58,150 nt of DNA from Oscillospiraceae bacterium (GCA_022800665.1 JAAWQS010000006.1:1-58150), one strand, 5' to 3'. Positions 34,427 through 45,830 are shown, counted from the stretch's first letter. The notes: generated from the sequence alone by a model not told the origin. Made by a program: numbers and translations.

Positions 34427-35533
34427 ATGTCCACAAAATACCAGGCCGTTGCCGATGCGCTGCGGGCCCATATCCAGGCTGGAAAATATGCCGGCGCCGC
34501 CGTCCTGCCCTCGGAATTCGCCATTGCGGAGGAGTACCAGGTCAGCCGCCAGACGGTGCGGCAGGCGTTGTCCCTGCTGGCGCAGGACGGATTGATTGAG
34601 ACCAAACGGGGCAGCGGCTCCCACATTCTCCGCACCGCCAAGGCCGCCGCCTGCCACTATAATATTGCTGTCATTGTCACCTATATCAGCGACTACGTTT
34701 TCCCCAGCATTCTGCGGGAGGTAGAGGATGTGCTGAGCCGGCAGGAGTGTACCTCCTCCATCTTCGCCACCCAGAACCGGGTGGCCAACGAGCGGAAGAT
34801 TCTTACCCGCCTGCTGGAGCAGCCGGTGGACGGCGTTCTGGTGGAGGCCACCAAGAGTGCGCTGCCCAACCCGAACCTGGACCTGTACCGGCAGCTGACG
34901 GCGAAAAATATCCCCCTCGTGTTTATCCACGGCTACTACGCCGACCTGCCGGAATCCCACTTTGTCCTGGACGCCAACTACGACGGGGGCCTGATGCTGG
35001 CCCGCTACCTGGCGGACCAGGGCTGTACCCGCATCGGCGGCGTGTTCAAATCGGACGACATCCAGGGCCACGGGCGCTACGCCGGGTACGCCGCCGGACT
35101 GCGGGAGCAGGGGCTTTCGCTGCGGGACCAGACCGTGTTCTGGTTCAATACGGAGACGAAAAAAACTATGCTCTCCGGGGATGACTCCCCCATCCGGACC
35201 TTTTTTGACAGCGTGCTGGAGGAAGTGGACGCATTTCTCTGCTATAACGATGAAATCGCCTACTTTTTTGAGCAGCAGATTCAGCGGCGGGGCCTGCGCA
35301 TACCGGAGGATGTGGTCCTGGTGAGCTTTGACAACAGCAATTACAGTAAGCTGGCCCCGGTGCCGGTCACGTCCCTCTCCCACGGCGGGGAGAATACCGG
35401 ACGCACAGCGGCGCAGATGATGCTGAAGCTGCTGGGGGGCGAATACTGCCAGAGCGTGCAGGTTCCCTGGGAGCTGGTGGAGCGGGAGAGCAGCAGGACA
35501 GGGAAGAAGACAGGAGGAGAGCATGGAAGATAA
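34427..35533 (+). CDS. araR: AraR-type transcriptional repressor (GntR HTH + LacI-like sensor)
   Basis: Protein of 368 residues. A GntR-family winged helix (about 1-68; [20 protein letters not shown] ... [20 protein letters not shown]) is joined to a LacI/GalR-type sugar-binding domain (about 77-350) with [16 protein letters not shown] and [16 protein letters not shown], the architecture of AraR. It is divergent from the arabinose transporter operon, so arabinose is the likely inducer. Its 3' end overlaps selD by 11 bases. Confidence 0.93.
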   Translation: MSTKYQAVADALRAHIQAGKYAGAAVLPSEFAIAEEYQVSRQTVRQALSLLAQDGLIETKRGSGSHILRTAKAAACHYNIAVIVTYISDYVFPSILREVEDVLSRQECTSSIFATQNRVANERKILTRLLEQPVDGVLVEATKSALPNPNLDLYRQLTAKNIPLVFIHGYYADLPESHFVLDANYDGGLMLARYLADQGCTRIGGVFKSDDIQGHGRYAGYAAGLREQGLSLRDQTVFWFNTETKKTMLSGDDSPIRTFFDSVLEEVDAFLCYNDEIAYFFEQQIQRRGLRIPEDVVLVSFDNSNYSKLAPVPVTSLSHGGENTGRTAAQMMLKLLGGEYCQSVQVPWELVERESSRTGKKTGGEHGR

Positions 35534-36551
35534 GTTGATATTCTGTAAGGGCGGCGGCTGTACGGCGAAGCTGGGGGCCGGGATTCTCAGCCGGGTCCTG
35601 GACCGCCTGCCCAGAGGTCCGGCGGACGAAAATCTGCTGGTGGGCTACGACAGCCGGGACGACGGGGCGGTCTACCGCCTGTCCGACGGCCTGGCCTGTG
35701 TCCACACTCTGGACTTCTTTCCGCCTATGGTGGACGACCCCTACGCCTTCGGACAGATCGCCGCCGCCAACGCCCTCAGCGATATCTATGCCATGGGCGG
35801 CGCGGTCAGGACGGCTCTGAACATTGTCTGTTTCCCGGAGGCTATGGACCTGAACATTCTGGGGGAGATCCTGCGGGGCGGGGCGGAAAAGGTCATCGAA
35901 TCCGGGGGCGTGCTGGCGGGGGGCCACTCCATTGCGGACAGCGATGTGAAATACGGTCTGTCTGTCACCGGCGTGGTGGACCCGGAAAAGATGTACCGCA
36001 ACAACGGCGGGCGTCCCGGCGACTGCCTGCTGCTGACCAAGCGGCTGGGGGTGGGGATCATCTGCACCGCTAACCGGGTGGGCGAGGCGTCGCCGGAGGC
36101 TCTGGCGGCGGCGGTGCAGTCTATGACCACCCTGAACAGGGACGCGGCGGACTGCTGCAGCCGGTACGACATCCATGCCTGTACGGACGTGACGGGGTTC
36201 GGCTTTCTGGGCCACCTCCACGAGATGATGGACGGGCGGCTCTCCTGCCGGATCGACTGGAAGCGGGTACCGTATTTTCCAGAGGCGGCGGCGTATGCGG
36301 ATGAGTTCCTGCTGACTGCCGCGGCCCAGCGGAACCGGAACCATGCGGGACCGTTTGTCCGGTTCGAGGGGACGCCGTTTGCAGTGGAAGAGGTGCTGTT
36401 TGACCCCCAGACCTCCGGCGGCCTGCTGGCGGCTCTGCCTGAAGCGGATGCGCTGAAGCTGCGGGAGGACCTGCGGCAGCGGGGACTTCCGGCGGAGATT
36501 GTGGGGGAGATTACGGAAAAAACCGGGGTGGAAATCCTGGTCAGAGGATAG
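35523..36551 (+). CDS. selD: Selenide, water dikinase (selenophosphate synthase)
   Basis: Protein of 342 residues. The catalytic loop is GGGCTAK with Cys at residue 13 (Cys, not Sec), followed by [46 protein letters not shown] and GGHSIADSD. It makes selenophosphate for Sec-tRNA and selenouridine. AGGAGGAGAG precedes the ATG, which lies inside the end of araR. It is followed by the other selenium-linked genes. Confidence 0.97.
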   Translation: MEDKLIFCKGGGCTAKLGAGILSRVLDRLPRGPADENLLVGYDSRDDGAVYRLSDGLACVHTLDFFPPMVDDPYAFGQIAAANALSDIYAMGGAVRTALNIVCFPEAMDLNILGEILRGGAEKVIESGGVLAGGHSIADSDVKYGLSVTGVVDPEKMYRNNGGRPGDCLLLTKRLGVGIICTANRVGEASPEALAAAVQSMTTLNRDAADCCSRYDIHACTDVTGFGFLGHLHEMMDGRLSCRIDWKRVPYFPEAAAYADEFLLTAAAQRNRNHAGPFVRFEGTPFAVEEVLFDPQTSGGLLAALPEADALKLREDLRQRGLPAEIVGEITEKTGVEILVRG

Positions 36552-36570
36552 TGGAAAGGATGTATGGAAT

Positions 36571-37191
36571 ATGAAAATCGAAGTAAACGCCATGGGCGAC
36601 GCCTGCCCGATTCCGGTTGTAAAGACGAAAAACGCCATCCGGGAGCTGAACGGCCCCGGTGTGGTGCGTACGGCGGTGGACAACGAGATTGCTGTGCAGA
36701 ATTTGACGAAAATGGCGAACCAAAAGGGCTACGGCGTCAAGTCCGAGAAGGAGGCCGGGGGCCGGTTCTATGTGACCATGACCATCGGCGAGGGTGCGCC
36801 GGAGCCGCCGGAGGCGGAGACATGCCTGGTTGCTCCCCAGGACGGCGCAAAGCAAAGAAAGGTTGTGGTAGCAGTCTCCTCCGCCCAGATGGGCAGCGGC
36901 AGCGAGGAGCTGGGCCGTACGCTGCTGAAGGGATTCATCTATGCCCTGGGCCAGCAGGACCAGCTGCCGGAGACCATTCTCTTCTATAACGGCGGCGCGT
37001 CCATCACCTGCGAGGACTCCCCTGCTCTGGAGGACCTGCGTTCTTTGGAGGCCCAAGGGGTGGAGATTCTGACCTGCGGCACGTGCCTGAATTTCTACGG
37101 CCTCACAGACAAGCTCCAGGTAGGCGGCGTGACCAACATGTATACTATTGTGGAAAAGATGACCGGAGCCGGTCTGCTGGTGAAGCCGTAA
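36571..37191 (+). CDS. yedF: YedF family selenium metabolism protein
   Basis: Protein of 206 residues. The N-terminal TusA-like domain has the ACPIPVVKTK motif (Cys in CPxP), and the C-terminal DsrE-like domain has FIYALGQQDQLPETILFYNG and EILTCGTCLNFYG. This fusion is the family linked to selenium use and usually lies next to selD. Its biochemical role is not established. The ATG at 36571 has a GGAAAGG-type site 9-10 bases upstream. Confidence 0.93.
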   Translation: MKIEVNAMGDACPIPVVKTKNAIRELNGPGVVRTAVDNEIAVQNLTKMANQKGYGVKSEKEAGGRFYVTMTIGEGAPEPPEAETCLVAPQDGAKQRKVVVAVSSAQMGSGSEELGRTLLKGFIYALGQQDQLPETILFYNGGASITCEDSPALEDLRSLEAQGVEILTCGTCLNFYGLTDKLQVGGVTNMYTIVEKMTGAGLLVKP

Positions 37192-37193
37192 CC

Positions 37194-37430
37194 ATGCGCC
37201 AAAAGCAGCTGCGGGTGATCCTGACCTTTCCCGCCGCAGTGGACGCTATGGCGATGGAGTCCTACGGCGCGGCCCACCAGGTACCGGGGCGGCTGATCCC
37301 CCTGCCGTCCGCGGTTTCCGCCGGGTGCGGACTGTGCTGGAGCGCACCGCCGGAGGCGCGGGAGGCGGTGGAGGCTGCCGCCCAGGAAGCCGGACTGCGG
37401 ACAGGCGGCATATACGAATTGATGCTGTAA
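37194..37430 (+). CDS. DUF3343 small protein (putative Se/S carrier-like)
   Basis: 78 residues, starting 2 bases after the yedF stop. The sequence RVILTFPAAVDAMAMESYGA ... PSAVSAGCGLCWSAPPEARE contains the CGLC motif of DUF3343 proteins, which accompany selD/yedF and are proposed to carry sulfur or selenium. The function in the pathway is inferred. Confidence 0.88.
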   Translation: MRQKQLRVILTFPAAVDAMAMESYGAAHQVPGRLIPLPSAVSAGCGLCWSAPPEAREAVEAAAQEAGLRTGGIYELML

Positions 37431-37443
37431 CGGAGAAAACGCC

Positions 37444-38583
37444 ATGATCTATTTCGACAATGCGGCCACCACGCTCCAAAAGCCCCCCTGCGTAGCGGAG
37501 GCAGTTGTACAGGCCATGACCACCCTGGGCAACTGCGGCAGGGGAGCCTGCGCCCCAGGGCTGGCGGCGTCCCGGACGGTGTATCAGGTCCGGACGAAAA
37601 TCGCATCCCTGCTGGGCTGTCCCAAGCCCGGACAGGTGGCCTTTACCGCCAATGCTACCCAGGCGTTGAACACCGCCCTTTTCGGCCTGCTCAAACCCGG
37701 CGGCAGGGTGATTGCCACGGACTGGGAGCACAACTCCGTCCTGCGCCCCCTGCACCGCCTGGCTGCAGAGCGGGGAGTGGGGGTGGACTTCCTCCCCGCC
37801 GGTCCGGACGGCGCGCTGGATTACGGCGTACTGCCCAAACTGGTGCGGCCCGAAACAACGGCTGTCGTCTGTACCCACGCCTCCAATCTGACCGGCAGCC
37901 TGGTGGACCTGGAACAGATGGCTGCGGCGGCAAAAGCTTATGGTCTGCTCCTGATTGTGGACGCGGCCCAGACCGCCGGAACCCGCCCCATTGACATGAC
38001 CGCCCTTGGGATTGACGTGCTGTGCTTTACAGGTCACAAGGGCCTGCTGGGTCCCCAGGGGACCGGGGGACTCTGCATCCGGGAGGGGGTGGACGTGCGC
38101 CCCCTGCTGGCGGGCGGGACCGGCGTGCAGAGCTACAGTCCCGGCCAGCCGGAGGAGTACCCCGTCCGCCTGGAGGCCGGAACCCTCAATGCCCACGGCT
38201 TAGCGGGCCTTGGGGCGGCAGTGGACTATCTGGCGGCGGTGGAGGTGGAGAACATCCGGCAGAAGGAGGCCGCGCTGGCCCGCCGGTTTTACGAGGGGGT
38301 CCGGGACCTGCCAGGGGTGGCGGTATACGGGGATTTCTCCGTGGACCGGGCGGCAATTGTAGCCCTGAACATCGGGGAGGAGGACTCCGGCGCGGTGTCC
38401 GACGCTCTGGCCCAGGACTACGGCATCGCCACCCGTCCGGGCGCGCACTGCGCTCCCCGGCTCCACCGCGCCCTGGGGACGGAACAGCAGGGTGCGGTGC
38501 GCTTCAGCTTCTCCTGGTTCAACACGGCGGAGGAGGTGGACCAGGGCATCCGGGCCGTGGCAGAGTTGGCGGCAGAAACATAA
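37444..38583 (+). CDS. Cysteine desulfurase / selenocysteine lyase family aminotransferase
   Basis: Protein of 379 residues, class V PLP fold. MIYFDNAATTLQKP at the start, FTANATQALN, HASNLTGSL, the PLP-binding Lys in CFTGHKGLLGPQG and a Cys in the RPGAHCAPRLHR active-site loop. It would supply sulfane sulfur or selenium to SelD/YedF; the operon supports a selenium role. It closes the operon, and a strong terminator follows. Confidence 0.9.
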   Translation: MIYFDNAATTLQKPPCVAEAVVQAMTTLGNCGRGACAPGLAASRTVYQVRTKIASLLGCPKPGQVAFTANATQALNTALFGLLKPGGRVIATDWEHNSVLRPLHRLAAERGVGVDFLPAGPDGALDYGVLPKLVRPETTAVVCTHASNLTGSLVDLEQMAAAAKAYGLLLIVDAAQTAGTRPIDMTALGIDVLCFTGHKGLLGPQGTGGLCIREGVDVRPLLAGGTGVQSYSPGQPEEYPVRLEAGTLNAHGLAGLGAAVDYLAAVEVENIRQKEAALARRFYEGVRDLPGVAVYGDFSVDRAAIVALNIGEEDSGAVSDALAQDYGIATRPGAHCAPRLHRALGTEQQGAVRFSFSWFNTAEEVDQGIRAVAELAAET

Positions 38584-38587
38584 AAGC

Positions 38588-38631
38588 AGCGGCGGCGTTT
38601 CCCATCCTATCGGGAAACGCCGCCGCTTTAT
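38588..38631. terminator. Bidirectional terminator between convergent genes
   Basis: 16-bp perfect stem 38588-38603 / 38612-38627 with an 8-base loop, A-run before and TTTAT after. Confidence 0.88.
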
Positions 38632-38640
38632 AAACTGTTT

Positions 38641-39594
38641 CTATTGCTGCTTCACGGCGTCCACGGCCTCCAGCACCTGCCGCTTTACATCCTCCAGCCG
38701 GCCCCGTACCGTTGCGCCCGCCGCCATCGCGTGGCCGCCGCCCCCCAGCCGCTTGCAGACCAGCGTGGCGTTCACCCGTCCGTTGGCCCCTGTGCGCAGG
38801 CTGATTTTCCACTCGTCCGGCTGCAGCTCCCGCAGCACCGCGCCGCAGTCTACGCCCTCCACCAGTCCCGCCAGAGCGGACAGGTCCTCCGCGTCGTTTT
38901 CCGTCGCGCCAATCCGCTCCATCAGCGGCCGGGACACGCACATAAACACCCCCCGGCCTTCATCGAAAAACTCCATGTTTCCCAGCATGTCCGCTTCCAA
39001 CGCCAGACGCTTTTTCGTCTTGGTGCGGAAGTGCCGCTTGTTCACCGAGAAATAGTCAATGCCCGTTGCCAGCAGCTCCGCCGCCACCCGGTGGGTGTTG
39101 GCGGTAGTGTTGGCGTACACAAAGCACCCCGTGTCCGTGGACACCGCAGCATACAGAGGCAGAGCCGCCTCCGGCGATATCTCCCCCAACTCCCGGCAGA
39201 TGTCATAGACAATCTCCCCGCAGGCCCCGCGGGACGGGTCCACGCACTGCGTTTCCCCGAAGCCGCCGAAGGACGGGTGGTGGTCAACCGCCAGGCCGAT
39301 GCGGTCAAAATACGCCGCCGCCGCCGGGTAAAACAGCTGCCGGTCCGCAATGTCCACCGAGACCACAAAGTCCGGCGCAAAATCTTCCGGCGCCCAGTAC
39401 GGCTCCACATAGCCCCGGTTGGAATCGGTAATCTCCGGATTGTACAGCACATAGGCCGTCTTCCCGATCTGCCGCAGCATGGCGCACAGGCCCGCCGCAC
39501 AGCCGGTTGTGTCCCCGTCGGGCCGGAGATGGGTCAGAATCAGGATGTTGTCCCGCTGCCGCAGCAGGGCGGCGGCTTTTTTTATGTCGTTCAC
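38641..39594 (-). CDS. nrnA: DHH family phosphoesterase (NrnA-like oligoribonuclease / pAp phosphatase)
   Basis: Protein of 317 residues. DHH domain: LTHLRPDGDTTGCAAGL, VSVDIADRQLFYP, AVDHHPSFGG and ETDTGCF-like VSTDTGCFVYANT; DHHA1 end with LGGGGHAMAAGATV. It degrades short oligoribonucleotides and pAp. The GTG start overlaps the rbfA stop (GTGA), with GGAGG inside rbfA. Confidence 0.93.
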   Translation of the reverse strand: MNDIKKAAALLRQRDNILILTHLRPDGDTTGCAAGLCAMLRQIGKTAYVLYNPEITDSNRGYVEPYWAPEDFAPDFVVSVDIADRQLFYPAAAAYFDRIGLAVDHHPSFGGFGETQCVDPSRGACGEIVYDICRELGEISPEAALPLYAAVSTDTGCFVYANTTANTHRVAAELLATGIDYFSVNKRHFRTKTKKRLALEADMLGNMEFFDEGRGVFMCVSRPLMERIGATENDAEDLSALAGLVEGVDCGAVLRELQPDEWKISLRTGANGRVNATLVCKRLGGGGHAMAAGATVRGRLEDVKRQVLEAVDAVKQQ

Positions 39595-39983
39595 TTGCCG
39601 TCCTCCAATATAATATCCGCATTGGCGGGGTTGGCGGGTTTCACCACATTGGGGTCCCGCAGCATCTCCAGTATATGCGCCCCCTGTTCGATGGAGTCGT
39701 CCGCCATAAATTGCAGCTGGGGCGTATAGCGCAGCTGTACCGCCGCCCCCAGCTCCCGGCGCAGATAGCCCGCCGCCGATTTCAGCCCCTTCATTACATC
39801 CGCCTCTTGGCTCTTGTCCAGGGCACTGACGTAGACCTTGCAGTACCGCAGGTCGTTGGTGGTGTCCACGTGGGTCACGGACACCAGGCCGTTTTGCAGC
39901 CGGGGGTCCTTCAGCGTCCGGAGCAGAGCTGATAATTCCCGCTGGATTTCTTCGTTGATGCGTCCGATTCGATTGCTTGCCAT
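39591..39983 (-). CDS. rbfA: Ribosome-binding factor A
   Basis: 130 residues, KH-like fold. Starts MASNRIGRINEEIQRELSAL; HVDTTNDLRYCKVYVS and LRRELGAAVQLRYTPQLQF are the family landmarks. It is needed for 16S rRNA processing and cold adaptation. GGGAG precedes the ATG. In most Firmicutes it follows infB directly; here an XRE gene intervenes. Confidence 0.95.
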   Translation of the reverse strand: MASNRIGRINEEIQRELSALLRTLKDPRLQNGLVSVTHVDTTNDLRYCKVYVSALDKSQEADVMKGLKSAAGYLRRELGAAVQLRYTPQLQFMADDSIEQGAHILEMLRDPNVVKPANPANADIILEDGK

Positions 39984-40063
39984 AGTTTTTCTCCCAATAT
40001 TTCGTTTATTTCCCAAAGCCGCACCGCGTTTGCAAAGGCGCGTATTCCGACTGCTGGAAGCCG

Positions 40064-40282
40064 TCAGGGTTCGTCTGTCAAGCCCAGCAGATAGTCTGTG
40101 GAGACTTGAAAGAATTTAGCCAATAAAACCAGTTTTCCGAATGTCGTTTCACGGACTCCGCTTTCTATTGTGCTGATGGCCTTTTGTGTTAGACCTATAG
40201 CGTCTCCTAATTCTGTCTGTGTTAATCTTTTTTCTTTCCGCAGTTCCTGAACCCTGGAAGCAAAAATATTTTTGGTATCCAT
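40064..40282 (-). CDS. XRE family helix-turn-helix protein
   Basis: 72 residues, a single HTH_3 domain: VQELRKEKRLTQTELGDAIGLTQKAISTIESGVRETTFGKLVLLAKFFQVSTDYLLG. Short repressors of this kind often control themselves. It is inserted between rbfA and infB on the same strand. AAAGGAG precedes the ATG. A near-palindrome CTTGTGCC...GGGGCAC lies about 70 bases upstream. Its target is unknown. Confidence 0.92.
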   Translation of the reverse strand: MDTKNIFASRVQELRKEKRLTQTELGDAIGLTQKAISTIESGVRETTFGKLVLLAKFFQVSTDYLLGLTDEP

Positions 40283-40390
40283 AAAAAACTCCTTTTATGG
40301 CAAATATGCCTTTGAGGAGGGATTCAAGCTCGCCCTCAACTTGACTGTGCCCCTTTTGGCACAAGATGATTTTGACCCTTTCAGATAGCG

Positions 40391-40420
40391 GACAGGGCGG
40401 GCATACGCCCGCCCTGTTTT
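40391..40420 (+). other. Hairpin next to the infB 3' end
   Basis: Stem ACAGGGCGGGC / GCCCGCCCTGT (about 40391-40418) with a 4-base loop, T-run on the plus side only. It lies between infB and the XRE gene. Confidence 0.5.
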
Positions 40421-40430
40421 GCACTGTCCT

Positions 40431-40482
40431 CCCGTTACCGGGCGGCAAACCTGGTCCAGCAGCGCAGTACAGTGCGCTTTGG
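40431..40482 (+). repeat. Intergenic repeat, copy D (GGCA type)
   Basis: CCCGTTACCGGGCGGCAAAC ... TGCGC, aligned with copies A and E; immediately downstream of infB. Confidence 0.75.
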
Positions 40483-40485
40483 CCG

Positions 40486-42945
<2,460 letters not shown>

Positions 42946-43039
42946 TAGGGTCACCTCCATAGTGATTCCGGTCTGTACGCGATGGCGTACGTCCGGCAGT
43001 CCGCGCCGGGGCGGGGACTCCCGGACGCACGCAATGGCG

Positions 43040-43456
43040 TCAGTGTCGTTTTGCTCGCTTCTTGGGTCCTTGCTGCCGCTTGGCCCGTCTCTGCCGGGCT
43101 CTCTCCGCCTTGACCCGCAGGCGTTCTGCCGCCTCGCCGTAGCGTTCCGGGTCCTGGGCGGCCAGCTTTTTCATAAGAGCCTCCCCGAAGCCCGTGTCTG
43201 TGACCGCAGCCACCGCGCACAGCTCCCGGCCCACGGCCCGGCCCAGCTCCTCGCGGGTATAGGGGACGGTCACGCACAGGCACTGCCCCTCTTCCGCGGC
43301 GGACGCGGCCCGGCGGACAGAACCGGCGGCGGCGTCCTGCGCCAGAACCAGCAGACGGCAGCTCTTGGACTTACAGGCGTCTCTGGCACAGTCCTCTCCT
43401 ACCTCCAGGCGCCCCGCCCGGAGAGCCAGCCCCAGCAGGGTCACGGCGTTATCCAT
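43040..43456 (-). CDS. ylxQ: YlxQ-type ribosomal L7Ae family protein
   Basis: Protein of 138 residues. An L7Ae/L30e-like domain ([48 protein letters not shown]) is followed by a basic C-terminal tail ([18 protein letters not shown]) likely to bind RNA. The family recognises kink-turns. It overlaps ylxR by 8 bases. Confidence 0.92.
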   Translation of the reverse strand: MDNAVTLLGLALRAGRLEVGEDCARDACKSKSCRLLVLAQDAAAGSVRRAASAAEEGQCLCVTVPYTREELGRAVGRELCAVAAVTDTGFGEALMKKLAAQDPERYGEAAERLRVKAERARQRRAKRQQGPKKRAKRH

Positions 43457-43724
43457 TTTCTTCTCTCATTTGTTCCTCCAGTTGTTCATAGACCTCAGGG
43501 GGGATGGCCGCAGAAAAGGCCCGCTCCAAGGCCCTGCTTTTCCGCGCTTTCCGCAGGCACTCCGCCTGGGGACAGACGTACGCCCCCCGGCCCGGCTTCT
43601 TGCCCTTGAAATCCAGGGTGATTTCGCCCTCCGGCGAGCGCACTGCCCGGATAAGGTCCCTCTTGTTTTTCATCTCCCGGCAGCCCAGGCACTGGCGCTG
43701 GGGAAGCTTACGTGGTTTCAACAT
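43449..43724 (-). CDS. ylxR: YlxR (RnpM) RNA-binding protein
   Basis: 91 residues: RKLPQRQCLGCREMKNKRDL, VRSPEGEITLDFKGKKPGRG and AYVCPQAECLRKARK, the family pattern. YlxR/RnpM is reported to bind RNase P RNA. It overlaps the nusA stop by 17 bases. Confidence 0.95.
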   Translation of the reverse strand: MLKPRKLPQRQCLGCREMKNKRDLIRAVRSPEGEITLDFKGKKPGRGAYVCPQAECLRKARKSRALERAFSAAIPPEVYEQLEEQMREENG

Positions 43725-44799
43725 GTCCGGCGGTTCCTTTCTCGTCCTCCTGGAAGGACTGGGGCTTGATGTCGATCTTGTACCCGGTCAGCCGCGCGGC
43801 CAGACGGGCGTTCTGCCCCTCCTTGCCGATGGCCAGGGACAGCTGGTCGTCCGGTACGATCACCCGGCACGCCTTGCCCTCCTCCGCCAGCAGCACCTCG
43901 ATCACATCTGCTGGAGCGATGGCCGCGGCAATGAACTGGGCGGGGTCCTCGCTGTACTTGATGATGTCGATTTTCTCGCCGCCCAGCTCGCTGACAATGC
44001 TGTTGACCCGCTGTCCGGCGGGACCGACGCAGGCGCCGATGGGGTCAATGGCCTCGTCGGAGCTCCAGACCGCCATTTTTGTCCGGCTCCCGGCCTCGCG
44101 GGCGATGGATTTGACCTCCACCATACCGTCGTAAATCTCCGGCACCTCCAGCTCAAAGAGGCGGCGGACCAGACCCGGATGGGTCCGGGAGATCAGCACC
44201 TGGGGACCCCGTGTGCTCCGCCGTACCTCCACCACATATACTTTCACATGCTGGCCTTCCACCAGCTCCTCGCCCTTGATCTGCTCACTGGCGGCCAGCA
44301 TGGCCTCTGTGGACTCCGGACCCGCGCCGATGCGCAGGGAGATGCCGCCGCTGCGGGGGTCGATGCGGCTGACCTCGCCGGTGAGAATCTCGTGCTGCTT
44401 GGAGTTGAACTCATCGTAGACCATGCCCCGCTCCGCTTCCCGCAGGCCCTGGATGATCACCTGTTTGCCGTTTCCGGCGGCGATGCGTCCGAATTCCACG
44501 TTGTCCACAGGGATGTTTACCAGACCGCCGATATCGGCCCGGCGGTATTTGAGCAGCGCGTCCTCCAGAGAAATCTGTGCGCCGGGCCGCTCCACCTCCG
44601 CCACAATCTCCTTCTGTACGTACATGCGCAGATCCTTCCGCGCCTCATCCACGTCCACAATCACGTTTTCCACGCCCTCGTGGTCCTTTTTATAGGCGGT
44701 GGTCAGGGCTTGGATGATCTTATCCATCATAAAGGTGGGAGAGATGCCCCGTTCCTTTTCCAGAAGGTCCAGGGCGGTAAAAATTTCATCACATTTCAT
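43708..44799 (-). CDS. nusA: Transcription termination/antitermination factor NusA
   Basis: Protein of 363 residues. N-terminal domain (MKCDEIFTALDLLEKERGIS), S1 domain (LTGEVSRIDPRSGGISLRIG), KH1 (RSTRGPQVLISRTHPGLVRR) and KH2 (GPAGQRVNSIVSELGGEKID). The ATG at 44799 has AGGAGTAAGGAA upstream; the longer ORF runs through repeat C and is not the gene start. It lacks the acidic C-terminal repeats found in E. coli. Confidence 0.96.
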   Translation of the reverse strand: MKCDEIFTALDLLEKERGISPTFMMDKIIQALTTAYKKDHEGVENVIVDVDEARKDLRMYVQKEIVAEVERPGAQISLEDALLKYRRADIGGLVNIPVDNVEFGRIAAGNGKQVIIQGLREAERGMVYDEFNSKQHEILTGEVSRIDPRSGGISLRIGAGPESTEAMLAASEQIKGEELVEGQHVKVYVVEVRRSTRGPQVLISRTHPGLVRRLFELEVPEIYDGMVEVKSIAREAGSRTKMAVWSSDEAIDPIGACVGPAGQRVNSIVSELGGEKIDIIKYSEDPAQFIAAAIAPADVIEVLLAEEGKACRVIVPDDQLSLAIGKEGQNARLAARLTGYKIDIKPQSFQEDEKGTAGHVETT

Positions 44800-44861
44800 T
44801 TCCTTACTCCTAGCATTACAGCCGTCATAGTATGCAATACGATTTTTTGATAAAAAGCGCA

Positions 44862-44955
44862 CAATCGTTACCGGGCAAAAATCCAGGATTCGCAGCGGAT
44901 TTGAGAGCGCATGAAAGTTCTTTTTGGTACTTTTTCTTTCAAGAAAAAGCATGCC
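44862..44955 (+). repeat. Intergenic repeat, copy C (AAAA type) with end hairpin
   Basis: AAAAAGCGCACAATCGTTAC ... GAGAGCGCATG, ending with GGTACTTTTTC ... GAAAAAGCATGCC. About 80 percent identical over 100 bases to copy B. It fills most of the rimP-nusA gap. Confidence 0.8.
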
Positions 44956-44960
44956 ATCCA

Positions 44961-45422
44961 TCAAAACTCAATCCGCAGCCGGCACAGAGCGACTTCGTTT
45001 TTGGGGAAAACCATCTCCCCGCCGCCCACAGTGACCGTAATCGCGCCGCTGTCCGGGTCGTACCCCGTCAGGACGCCGGCAAACTCCTTCCGGCCATCGC
45101 GGCCCTTGTACAGCTTCACAGTCACGGGACTGCCCAGAAAGCGGGCAAAATCGGACGGACGCTTCAAAGGCCGTTCCGCACCGGCGGAGGAGACCTCAAA
45201 GGTATAGCTGCCCTCAATAGGGTCGGCCTCGTCCAGCAGCTCGCTGACCGTCCGGCTCACCCGCTCGCAGTCCAGGATATCCACGCCGCCCTCCTTGTCG
45301 ATGTACAGGCGCAGGAACCAGGCGCCCGCCTCCCGGACGTACTCCACGTCCCACAGCTCGCACCCGGCCTCTGCCACGGCGGGCCGGGCCAGCTCTGCTA
45401 CCAAGTCGGTTATCTTAGCCAT
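44961..45422 (-). CDS. rimP: Ribosome maturation factor RimP
   Basis: Protein of 153 residues: VAEAGCELWDVEYVREAGAW FLRLYIDKEGGV, then DCERVSRTVSELLDEADPIE and YTFEVSSAGAERPLKRPSDF. It matures the 30S subunit. A typical opener of the nusA-infB operon. A sequence AATGGGAGG lies upstream of the ATG. Confidence 0.95.
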   Translation of the reverse strand: MAKITDLVAELARPAVAEAGCELWDVEYVREAGAWFLRLYIDKEGGVDILDCERVSRTVSELLDEADPIEGSYTFEVSSAGAERPLKRPSDFARFLGSPVTVKLYKGRDGRKEFAGVLTGYDPDSGAITVTVGGGEMVFPKNEVALCRLRIEF

Positions 45423-45510
45423 TTTGTGCTCCTCCCATTGAAAACAGCGGCAATATGAGGCCGGTTTGCCCCATTCCAGGGGGAAATTGCCTCACGAATT
45501 TAGGTCAAGA

Positions 45511-45590
45511 AAAAGAGCGGACCAAAAAGTCCACTCTGGTCTGCTAACCTAAGGCACAACCATAATACCACAGAATCGCCCGTATTGCAA
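45511..45590 (-). promoter_or_regulatory. rimP operon promoter and leader attenuator
   Basis: Minus strand TTGCAA (45590-45585), 17 bases, TATTAT (45567-45562). In the leader, AGAGTGGAC / GTCCGCTCT (one G-U pair) with a TTTTTG loop is followed by TTTTTC, a good intrinsic terminator about 90 bases before rimP. TTAGGT before the stem can pair with ACCTAA after it, a possible alternative fold. Confidence 0.7.
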
Positions 45591-45656
45591 GTCTTTTCTG
45601 AGAAATAATCCGCTCTTTTTCAAAAAAATAATCTTGCGCAAAGAGAAAAAAGGGGC

Positions 45657-45685
45657 TTTACAAATCCTGGGAGCTGTGGTATACT
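45657..45685 (+). promoter_or_regulatory. Promoter of the orphan cobalamin riboswitch
   Basis: TTTACA (45657-45662), 17 bases, TATACT (45680-45685). Confidence 0.7.
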
Positions 45686-45694
45686 ACCAGCAAG

Positions 45695-45830
45695 TTTATA
45701 GAGTGTCAGCTGCAGCCGCTAAGGCGGCGCATGGAATAGGGTGAGAGGCCCTGCGAGTCGGTCACTGTGATGCTTCCTGGGAGAAGCTGAGTCAGATACA
45801 TGGCAGCCTGACAGCGTTCTGCCGGAACTG
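45695..45830 (+). promoter_or_regulatory. Cobalamin riboswitch
   Basis: The blocks occur in family order: GGGTGAGAGGCCC, then TCACTGTGA, GCTTCCTGGGAGAAGC stem and the B12 box GAGTCAGATACATGGC followed by CCTGAC. It has its own promoter and is followed by a terminator (45879-45909), but no intact plus-strand gene lies behind it until 47030. It looks like an orphan. Confidence 0.75.

Noticed and set aside
35523-36551. Selenocysteine at the SelD active site
   Set aside because: The codon is a Cys codon in GGGCTAK; no in-frame TGA.
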